Assembly (NCBI RefSeq): GCF_907165205.1
Contig: NC_058196.1
Coordinates: 20,564,501 to 20,628,500, forward strand
DNA: 64,000 bases
Direction of reading: 5' to 3'
Origin: Coccinella septempunctata
Lineage: Eukaryota > Arthropoda > Insecta > Coleoptera > Coccinellidae
The stretch's first letter is position 1. The number at the start of each line of letters is the position of its first letter. This document shows, one piece after another, positions 21,141 through 30,102 of this stretch. Made by a program: the position numbers and the translations under genes. Under the pieces are notes generated by a model. That model made no database searches. It was not told the origin of the DNA and saw nothing but the letters and a program-made list of their open reading frames with translations.

Positions 21141-21548
21141 TTACGTGTCCAGGTTAGCCCTAGTATTTATAGAGCTTCCCAAGTATTTGAACTGCTCAAC
21201 CTGTTCTAGAGTTTCATCCTCCAGGCTGATATCTGTTTGAAGGCTTTCGTGCGGACTTACCAGGATTTTGGTTTCGTCAATATTGAGTCTTAGGCCTAAA
21301 GCTTCGTATATATGTTTATAGGTGACCAACCTGACCAACATTATTTGCAGATCCTCTGAGCTGTTAGCGATAAGTGCGCAGTCGTTTGTATATTGAAGTT
21401 CCGTGATAAACTTTGTACGGGTTTTTGCTCTGAGGCGCTTCAGGTTAAACAGGCCTCTATGAAATCTGAATCTTATTCCAACACCTCTTACAGGCATACT
21501 CATGTCTGCAATTATCGAGACAGCTAAGTAAAGTAAAGACGCTAACAC
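21141..21548 (-). pseudogene. Reverse-transcriptase palm/thumb fragment of copy 3
   Basis: 135-codon open frame: SLLYLAVSIIADMSMPVRGV, then GIRFRFHRGLFNLKRLRAKT, then ELQYTNDCALIANSSEDLQI, then LGLRLNIDETKILVS and LEQVEQFKYLGSSI. The catalytic box is YTND where the sister copy at 6436 keeps YADD, so the first of the two active-site positions after Y is altered (A to T) and D becomes N. Polymerase activity would be lost. Below 21141 the frame breaks. The remaining C-terminal part is at 20506-20709. Confidence 0.75.
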
Positions 21549-21613
21549 GCAGCCTATTATTATAGCGTTAAAACAAGTGAAAAATTTAAAGTTGAGGGGG
21601 TTGGATTGGAGCC

Positions 21614-21889
21614 ATGGACCTATTTGAGTCGTATAAGGCTGTGGTTGGATCTGATTACCCTTGTTCTTCTGACTCTCTCAAGCCGTTCTTGGAGATAGGC
21701 AATAGGAAGATAAGGAGATTTATCATCGATATTGTCGAGAAAAATTACTATCCCAAAAAAGAAGATACCGTAAGAACAAGGGTAAGCCAGATGCTTATAT
21801 ATGCTATATACTACTATCTATGCTATATACGACGCATATACAACATCCAGGAATGTAAAAAATGCTATTTCATAATTATGTTGAAATGA
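21614..21889 (+). CDS. Candidate short coding exon, function unknown
   Basis: I do not recognise this protein. ATG at 21614 has a good insect start context (GGAGCCATGG). The first about 52 residues are balanced and charged, reading MDLFESYKAVVGSDYPCSSD, SLKPFLEIGNRKIRRFIIDI and VEKNYYPKKEDTVR. They look protein-like, unlike the F/Y/N/K-rich noise frames nearby. The composition then collapses into tyrosine-rich sequence (IYAIYYYLCYIRRI), and CCGTAAGAAC at about 21768-21777 resembles a 5' splice donor. A first exon of about 155 bp is therefore plausible. It abuts the truncated 5' end of RTE copy 3 in the opposite orientation. It may equally be a piece of an unrecognised transposon. Confidence 0.3.
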   Translation: MDLFESYKAVVGSDYPCSSDSLKPFLEIGNRKIRRFIIDIVEKNYYPKKEDTVRTRVSQMLIYAIYYYLCYIRRIYNIQECKKCYFIIMLK

Positions 21890-22976
21890 AATTTACTATT
21901 ACTTGAAATGAATATGTGTTTCATAATTCTTAAGAAATTTAACACATGAATATAGAAATCACTATTTCCATTTAATCGATTCATTGTCAATATTTTTTTC
22001 TTAAAGTGAAACAGATGGTTCGGCTCCCCAAGACACAAGAACTCAGTTTCTTCATTTGTCAGTTTCTATTGCTCTGCCTGATCAAGCACTTGAATGATTC
22101 GTAGACCCAAACTGAAATGAAACTACTATTCTTATCCATGTTTTGGCTGAAACCTTGCACTTCAACATAGGAAAATTCACGTATTTCTCCGGTATAGTAG
22201 TAATAAAGCGAGCGCTTCTTTCGAATCAACAGGGTTTCCTCCTGACTTATCTGGCACGACATGTTTCGTAAACACAACTCTTATAGGATTCGCTGTCCGG
22301 AATTAACAAGGCATTAAGGTTATACGGTTTCGCGAGGATCACGCTGTCATTGATAGGGGTTCATTCCAGGGAAAATGCGATAGCCATAAATCCGAATCTA
22401 AATGTTTAAATCCAATGAATCATGGATTGAAACGTGCTCTGCATTGTGTAGTAATCGAATGAGTTATTTGTAGATCATACTTCAATTCTCTAGGTTTTGC
22501 ATAGGTGGAATAAGCTAGTCTACCAGTACAAACCGGTATTTCATATAACCTAAGATCACGGCTGGATGACAAATAATATTTTGGAGCCAATCCAGACTCT
22601 GCTTCACCTGCTCCAGGGAAACTGCTGAATGCATTTTTGTAGGAAAGGCTACAGGAGTACTTTGGGTGTAGAAAACTGGGATTGTTTTATTCACTCTCCA
22701 CCAAAAGTCAAAGCTACACTTTTCCTATTACTGAATGAAATGAGGATATTACTGACATAACTCCAATTTCTGAACAGTCAACAAATTGAACAAGAAGAGG
22801 AAGATGGGAGAGAACAAAAACTCAGGAACGAAACAATGACAATATAGAACTTGCTGTACAGTTTGATGATGAATAAATGTGATTTTTGAGCTGCCTCACT
22901 TTTCATTATATAGTATGTCGATTTGAAAAAGTTCTACCATTAATCATGACCCCCATGCTGAATCTGAAAAAAGAGG
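21890..22976. other. No recognised feature
   Basis: AT-rich spacer with no repeat partner or motif found. Confidence 0.4.
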
Positions 22977-23284
22977 TAAACTTTGGTTCTATAGGGACAT
23001 TTTATACGGTTATTTCCAATCAATTTGTATTAACCCTGTGAGCCTGAAGACATCCACCCCTGAAGGAGGGGGTTCAGTGGATGGTATTTCGATTGCCTTT
23101 TCAGAAATGCCGTATAATTCAACTTTTTTGTTACTGTTTCCGAAAAATGAATGAAAAAAAAAAGAATAGTTACACGCAATGAAACATGAAAATAATAAAA
23201 AATTTTGTATACTTTCAAAGATTTTCGCAACGTGTTCATTACTCTGTAGTAAAAAATATGTCTTATTTTCAAAGTTAGCCCTTA

Positions 23285-23514
23285 CGTTTCAGAAACTTCA
23301 ACTTGAATTTTTCGGCATGCTGTATCCTTACTTTCAGTTCTTCAACATCTCGTTTCTGTGTTTTTTACACAACCGACTTTGAATGTCCCCAGAGGAAAGA
23401 ATCTGAAGGTGTCACGTCTGGGGAACGTGGTGGCCATTCCATAGACCCTCTCCTACCAATCCATTTCTCTTGGAACTGATCTGTGATCCATTGTCTCACT
23501 GAATTTAAAGTCAT
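23285..23514 (-). pseudogene. Mariner-like transposase C-terminus, left arm
   Basis: Minus frame: QFQEKWIGRRGSMEWPPRSP, then DVTPSDSFLWGHSKSVV, then a stop and KTQKRDVEELKVRIQHAEKF. This is the segment containing the third catalytic aspartate (SPDVTPSD) and the C-terminal helix of the DD41D-like group, similar to 12900-13100. The first two catalytic segments are missing. Confidence 0.7.
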
Positions 23515-23517
23515 TTT

Positions 23518-23760
23518 TGATTATCAGAACTTAGTGTGGCTCCCTGATCATTTCCAAGAGGAATGAATTGGTACAAGAGGGACAATTGAATGGTTATCAA
23601 GCTCCTCAGACTTGACATCTATAGATTTTTGTCTTCTTGCGACATTTAAAGTCGGTTTTTGTATGAAACACAGCGACCAAATATGGAACAATTGGAAGTA
23701 GGAATACTCTCAGGATGCCAAGAAATTCAAGTTGGAGTTTTCTAAAACGTTAAGGTCAAA
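23518..23760 (+). pseudogene. Mariner-like transposase C-terminus, right arm
   Basis: Plus frame: LVWLPDHFQEE, a stop, IGTRGTIEWLSSSSDLTSID, then FCLLATFKVGF and DAKKFKLEFSKTLR. It is the mirror partner of 23285-23514. Here the proline-rich WPPRSPD has decayed to WLSSSSD. Confidence 0.65.
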
Positions 23761-24297
23761 TTGGCAAATAGTTTATACTTTCGTTTACAAAATAATGTTC
23801 CACATATTTTGTGAAGAAATTATTTTTCAATTTCCTGTTTTCATGCAACTCTTGCTATCGTTACTATTCTACTATTGTTTTTCGGAAGTATTAACAAAAA
23901 AATCAAGTATATGTGTTCAATTTGGAAAGACAATCGAATTACCTTTAAAACAAGGTGCCCCTCAACCCCCTTCCCATTTAAGATTTAAGAGGTTGCTTTC
24001 ATCACGTCACAGGGTTCATACAAATTGACTAACCGTATAAAATATCCCCCTACGAACCAAAGTCTACTTCTTTTTGCATTTTTTTCTGATTTTAATTGGA
24101 GGCCCAGAGGTGGTAACTTTTCAAATTGACACACTGTATGCTGAATTTTCAGCTAGTTTTCCCCCAATCTAGATATGAAGCAATGAAAACTCTTTCGAAC
24201 TAAAAACGAAAATACAAAATTTTTTTTTTCACCTTCATGTGTTATTCAATCAAGATGCCTGGTTCGCTATCACAGTAGAGTATCTCCAGGTAAATGG

Positions 24298-25268
24298 GCA
24301 ATAGGGAATACTCCTCCTGACGAAAATGATGTATTTTTTATGAAATATAATTGAAACGTCACATTTTCAAATAACCAATTCAACCGTTTCCCAAAATAAT
24401 TATTTTGTACTTTAAAATGAAAAATAAAAATAGGTATTCAAAATTTAAAGCGTTCCGTTTCTATTGCACAAGTTGCCAACATCGACTGAAATATGGGTTG
24501 ATAATAAAGGACAACAAATACACTATCTTGATGAGATAGACGAAGATGGCTGTCTATGAAGTCTGCGACGAACGGGGAAGTTCGTAAAATTTTATGAGAT
24601 TTTTATGGCCGGTTGCTGTTGAGGCTCGTAAGCGAGTACGCGCCTTAGGGTAATGTCAGACGCGGCGGTTTTGACCGAGACGGTTCTCGCTAGCGACCGC
24701 CTGTTCGATGTCACACGCGTCTATTTTATCGCGTCGGTTTATATCCAAAATACAAGGCAATGTGAGGTTGTGAATAGAACGATAAAACCGCCGCGTCTGA
24801 CATGTTCCATATACATACCACTGATGACTGTACGAAAGGCTCATAAAAACCGAGACGGATAGTGGTCCCGACGACCCTTCGAGTCGGTTTTAAAATCGCC
24901 TGGCGATTCATACCGCTACGTTTAACATGGTCCATTTGAAACCCATTGACGACTCTCCGATACGGTTCTACTCTCGAGAAACGTCTCGGACAAAACCGCC
25001 GCGTCTGACATTACCCTTATGAGGGCTGTAATACAACAGCTGTTATTTTATAAACAAGCCATTGTACTTTTTATTTTCTAGTAGGCGCTGTTGTCGAATC
25101 GTAAACTAGAAACGAAACAATTTAAATTTTAAAACCTCATATTTGAAGAATGATTTTGAATAGTTTCCGCGTTCAGGTGAATTTGAAAAATTCATGAACA
25201 AAAGTCATAATTATTCAGTTTAAACTTGCATATGCTGTGATAACCCAAATTGAGGAGAATTCTCCATT
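24298..25268 (+). repeat. Unnamed interspersed repeat, copy 1 (interrupted)
   Basis: Matches the complement of 52243-52745. Shared segments are GCAATAGGGAATACTCCTYC near 24299, TTCTATTGCACAAGTTG near 24460, AGATAGACGAAGATGGCTGT near 24534, and TTTATAAACAAGCCATTGT near 25051. This copy has about 100 extra bases (24350-24455) and the 369-bp MITE at 24648-25016. No coding motif found. Confidence 0.75.
24648..25016. mobile_element. PIF/Harbinger-like MITE, 369 bp, TTA target duplication
   Basis: Terminal inverted repeat GGGTAATGTCAGACGCGGCG continuing GTTTTG, flanked by TTA at 24645-24647 and 25017-25019. The paralogous repeat at 52482-52484 has a single TTA (TAA on the plus strand) at the same place, proving the insertion and the 3-bp duplication. 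TWA duplications and ends starting GG are typical of PIF/Harbinger elements. GC and CpG content is high. A third copy of the end sequence, AAAACCGCCGCGTCTGACAT, lies inside at 24784-24803, and 24795-24860 resembles 24926-25000, so the element contains an internal duplication. Open frames across it are not genes. Confidence 0.85.
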
Positions 25269-27420
25269 CGATTCTTTTCGTTAGCCTGCGCCACATTGAC
25301 TAAATAGATTTTCTATATCTTTGCAGTTTAGTGGAAAGAAATAGTCATAGTCAGCATGTTAGGATGACCTCATGTTAACATAATGTATACGATATTTTGT
25401 TGAAATTCTTTGGTTACGACGAGAAAGGTTGGAAGTTAGATTAAATATATTTCGAAATGATGAAAACAGTCCAACGAATCCTACAATAAATTCCCCAACA
25501 TAAATTCTTTCACGTCAACAACATATAATATTAGATCCAAGGGTAGGATTTATGGTTGGCTAAAAGATTTCTCAGTCAAAAAAGTCAACGCCCGCTGAAT
25601 GAGGTATTGGTTCCATTCTGAATGAACTGATTTTTCCATGTCCAACAAATCTCGCCTTTGCTGTTAGAGGGAATCTTTGCTTATAATAGTTGAAGTGAGT
25701 AAAAAATAAAAATCACTCAATCATTTTTTCGTAAAACACGAGCCAGTGGTCTTCGATACAAGTATAACATAAATATTCCATTCAGTGCTTTCACTCTGAA
25801 AAACTTGATGAATGGTGAAGTGAAGCAACTGTGGCCTAAACAAATAATAATACGATTTAACCACTTGGGATCTTGTGTTTTGAAGCGAAGCCCTCTGTTC
25901 TGTCACCCTTCAATAAATTGGTGGAGCAAGACCATTCTCCACATGTTGGCGATTTCTTAGCGAAATCGGAACCACTGTAAAGAATATAAAGGCTAATTAT
26001 TACAGAAATGTATAGGGTGGTTCGTAAGTTAAGACGAAAATTGATAAATCGCCCTGTATCTTGCTCAAAAAGATGGTAGACCTTTATTTAGAATGATTTC
26101 TTCGGTGAAAGAGGAAATAAATATGCCCTTCCATGATATTCCCAAGTCATAACAAAATATTTATAATGATGTTCGAAATTAATTTTTTGTCGGGTTTGAA
26201 ATAAAAGGAACTTCAAACAGCAATCCTAACTAATTTCCATTATATGGGAAAACACAAAAGAAATATTAATGAACAAAAATTCTAATTAGAGCACGAAAGT
26301 ATGAATTACTTATAAGCTTGTTCTGTTCCCATAACTGCAAATTCATTAAAGACAGAACGTTGAAGAGATCCTTGAATTATACTTTATTCTAGCATTGTTC
26401 TTCCGAAAACTTAGATCGCTCCCGAACTATTCAAGATAATTCAGTGAAACAACTCAACTCTCTTCAGGCAGACCCTCAAGCTTTATTCTGTACAAACTGG
26501 ACGGGATTAATCTTAATTAAGTTGCGGTTGTTTTCATTCTACTTCATTCATTAACTTTATGGCATGAGTTATCTGTCGTTAATTTACATTTTCAGTGAGG
26601 GACGTTATTTTTCAGCGATTTTCAATTATGATATCCATGAAATTTCAACTTCAGTACATACTTGAAAGGAAATTGGTAGGTGTCCTGTATTAATGGATTT
26701 CTCAAATTGCACATATGATGTAGATGACCTGAATTTTCACATTTTTCGCGATTCTAAAATAAGCAGTACAGTTTGCCAAATATACGTACATTTATCAAAT
26801 GTATTCTCCTTATTCATACCATTCTCTATTAAGATCGAAACCCCTTTGTAAAGGGTCCACAATCCATGTGAATATTCTATTGTTGTCATTCTCACTGTGA
26901 GTTTATCAGCCTGAGCACAAAAGCATTGTGTAAGTAACATGGGTCCACATATATGTAGAAGAAATGCACAGGCAAAGATTCGAAGGTGGCAGATTCTAAA
27001 ATCCTCTCACATAACGCTCTTCTTTTCACTTATTTAATTGTACAAAGTTTTCGAATAATAATTTCAGTCTTTGCATTCACAATGTTAGCTATAGTTGAAA
27101 ATTGTTGTAGAAAAGTCAAAATGTTTTATAATAAGTTCTCATAATTTATTATTTGTTCTAGTTTTTTTTTTCATTGATTTTCACAAGAGAAAATATTGAG
27201 GGTACACTAGGAGAATCTTCATTATTTGATATTACTATGATGTGAATTTTTTTTAAGTAGTTAAGTATGTAGTATAAAAATGTTACCTACTCTTCTTATT
27301 TTTGTTCTGAAAGATAAATAATCAACAAATTGACCTATCCATGCCATGTATTCTTATTCCATTACCCTGTGTGAAGAAATCTCTTTGATGTGTCAAAAGT
27401 ATCAATGAATTTATTCACCA
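25269..27420. other. Mostly unassigned; lone transposon-like end near 26013
   Basis: TATAGGGTGGTTCGTAAGTT at about 26013 resembles a mariner-like TACAGGGTG terminus, but no partner end was found. Nothing else recognised. Confidence 0.35.
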
Positions 27421-27424
27421 CAGC

Positions 27425-27655
27425 TTACTAACTGAATTTTTATGACAATGTGGATTTTTCTGAAGATTTTGAGAGAATGGTTCGAAATTTTTTTCTCAAA
27501 ATCGGTAGCAGATACGACAAAACTACAAGTGATCATAAAGTTTAGTATAACAACAAAGCTTCTCTTTACATTTTGACAAATTAACACTGGTTCCTTAAAA
27601 AAAAAGTTCTGAAAGAAAACAGGGAACAATGTTCCTGAAAAAATACACCCTGTAG
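27425..27655 (-). repeat. Lone TACAGGGTG-type transposon end
   Basis: On the minus strand the sequence starts CTACAGGGTGTATTTTTTCA, similar to the ends of the foldback elements in this window. The opposite end is missing. Confidence 0.45.
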
Positions 27656-29100
27656 ATTTGCTATCAAAATTGGCATGTCTCATGGTGTGAACTAACAATT
27701 TTACCAGACAGTTACGTATAGTTTAATGAAATAAGGGGGCATATTATTCGAAAAAGCAACATATAAATGTGCGACAAGTCTATAACAAAAACTACCACTA
27801 TTATTATATTTCTACTCCGATAATTGGAAAAACCTAGTCAATAGTACATAAATATTTCAGTTTCGGTGCTATCAAATGGAAAGGAAAATGCAGGGGCATT
27901 GAATTCTTGAAAAGGTTCCTCGGACTCCACCTCTGGTCTCTAAGTACTCATCAGCTTCCTCTGTGCGATTGTTTATGCACCTTCTTATTGTGTAAAGTGC
28001 AAGTTGCAGACATTACCAGGGTCAGATCCACAAATTTACGATTTCTGGAATTACATCAGTTGGTCTGCCATTGCGCCTCCTACCTGGTTTTGCTTTGACG
28101 TGGCAACGTACATAACGTACATCTTGTGAACAAGCATTATCGCCCTCTACGTCTATTCCACTGTTTCAGAGGAATAGGACCATTGTGGCGATTGTGGTTT
28201 TTCCTTCATCTCGCTGCGAATAATGTGAATTGTTCATTTCGATTGTTCTATTCTATTCGTTAAAGTAGTTAGGGTTATCAGTGGACTCATTCTTCGCCTT
28301 AATTCAACACCTGCAGATTAATTTTATGGTATGTGTTGAACTATGTTCAATTTCCTCTTTTGATCACTGTATATGCGATACACTTAATATGCGAAGATAA
28401 ACTCTATTTTCTGTGTTAATTTTTATCTCAATGAGTATTACATCACGTACCTACCTATCCCAAGAAAGTAAATTATATCACCTACTTAATATCAATTAAT
28501 TCCTTCGTGAAAAACATTCGAAAAATTGCTTGAAAATAAATTTTCCATATTTTTTTAGTTCAACGACGGTTTTCACAAATTTTGGTAATCCTGTCGTCAT
28601 GTTTCCAGGATGAATTCAAATAAACTTCTTCATTTGCGATTATGAACCGATATTGAATGGTACCGATAGTACCGATCAAATGAATGTTTATGGATCCTAT
28701 CTTCTACAAGAATGTTATACCGATTGCTTGCAACTGGATTATCAATTGAAAACCTATCACACGTTAAAGTTCTGCAAAACCGGGCAAAATATGATGATGT
28801 CCCAACTTTGTGTTTCAAAGCACCTCTTAAGCAAATGTTTGAATATTGGAAAATAGAACACATCAACCTATTGGAAAATTAAACTGCTATTAGATTTTTT
28901 CTACGAATCTCATCCTTTCATTTTGAGTTTTCAAGAAAAAGCTGAAAGACGGAATTTTTTGAAGAATATTTCAAGAAAATCCGAAAACTGTGGGAATTTC
29001 TAGAAAGATCACAAGTTTTACCAGCTCATTCATAAAGGTTCATTATTGATGTCATATCTTTTATGTCCTTGTGAGCTCATATTCAGAATTGTTCACAGGT
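27656..29100. other. No recognised feature
   Basis: No repeat partner found. A GC-balanced stretch at about 27900-28220 has a minus-strand RRRNGRPTD reminiscent of an RTE tail, but too little to call. Confidence 0.35.
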
Positions 29101-29996
29101 AGTAGGAATGTCGATGGTCAAAAAACTACTTCCAACTAATGGCGAAGCTTCGTGAATATATCTCCACTTCCTCAGGGATACAAAAGGATGAATTACATTA
29201 CAGATTTTTTGTGTTCTCTCACGAAAAAATACCGGGCTAAATTAGCCTTTTTCAAAACTCCAAAGAATACACACAAAATTACAGAAAAGAAACAATTACA
29301 CCAACATGACTAAACACTATATTTTGCCATTCACAATTTTCTTATTCTTTACTCGATTTATTTGGCAGAATGTGCATGAAAGAGGCGAAGAGAGGGGCGT
29401 GGCTATCTTAGGTCATGTAGCAATGGATCCGACCTTTAGTACTAGGAAATTGTCCGATGTATCTGGTGTTTCACGCACAACAATCATGAGAATCCTTGTG
29501 AACTGGCAAAACAATCGGTATTGGTAAGATGAAAATCCAATATTATTTCGTGAGTTGCATACTCAGCTCACCCATAAATTAAATGTACGGGCGGGAAGTT
29601 CTCTTCCACTTTTTCACCTGTCATTTCGCTATCGATGGAAATTTTGAAACGAAATTTCAGTATCCGATAGTACTCGATAAGATCTTCAACATGAGGTATC
29701 ACAATACCCCCATCCCTGTTCAAAATCAAGGGGGTTGTGCTCACCCCCGTTAGAAGGTTGAAGTTACGGGGATGCAGAGAGCAGAAGAGTTGCTCTCCTT
29801 CGAGTCAAAAATTGACGGGTCTGAACGATTTTCCACATTTTCATTTCAGAGCGGGAAACCGAGGTGTTAGGTTCTCGTTGTACCACACTGTATAATATCT
29901 GTAATACATCCTTTTGTAGCCCTGAGGAAGTGAAACTTTACTCACGAAATGTCGACATTAGTTGGAAGTAGCTTTTTGACCAGCCACAATTCTACT
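29101..29996. mobile_element. Element with about 100-bp inverted ends, enclosing a mariner-like relic
   Basis: 29101-29206 and 29896-29996 are inverted repeats (AAACTACTTCCAACTAATG then CACTTCCTCAGGG). Inside, 29330-29527 encodes a transposase HTH fragment, and 29690-29893 resembles the arm of the 7529-8876 foldback (ATGAGGTATCAC, then TTCAAAA, then GGGTTGT), ending CACACTGTATA. The inner mariner-like relic appears nested between the outer ends. Confidence 0.6.
29342..29527 (+). pseudogene. Mariner-like transposase HTH fragment
   Basis: Reads ERGVAILGHVAMDPTFSTRK, then LSDVSGVSRTTIMRILV. This is the second half of the DNA-binding region (A.VLxHxAxxPxxSTRxLSxxxGVSxxTVxRIL) known from arthropod mariner-like transposases. 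A stop follows, and all catalytic segments are missing. Confidence 0.65.
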
Positions 29997-30102
29997 ATCA
30001 TGTGAATAATATTGGATAGTTCATTATTGAATTCGAGGAAAAAAAACAATCTTTTATCATTCCTCTTTTTAATTTTTTTTCCTTATTTATCAGTTACCAG
30101 TC

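Larger units (their letters stand above)
20428..21562 (-). mobile_element. RTE-like non-LTR retrotransposon, copy 3
   Basis: Minus-strand copy of the family at 4443-5003 and 6436-7409, reaching furthest toward the 5' side. The 3' end, reading out on the minus strand, is CTCGGTAACAGGATACAGCA followed by ATG, at 20428-20450, without a long microsatellite. The 5' truncation is inside the fourth RT motif (GCVLASLLY near 21535-21560; the family norm is GCVLSPLLF). Confidence 0.8.
22977..24065. mobile_element. Head-to-head inverted duplication of a mariner-like 3' half
   Basis: The two arms (22977-23514 and 23515-24065) are diverged inverted repeats reading outward from the centre. Each starts with the C-terminal catalytic part of a mariner-like transposase and ends with the same terminus, ACTTTGGTTCNTAGGG then TTTTATACGGTTA. 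The arms differ at many sites, so the duplication is old or joins two different copies. Confidence 0.7.

Noticed and set aside
27960..28090. Possible RTE tail (RRRNGRPTD on the minus strand)
   Set aside because: Only one short motif, without the WxDD or AYVQQW steps that support the call at 10060-10325.
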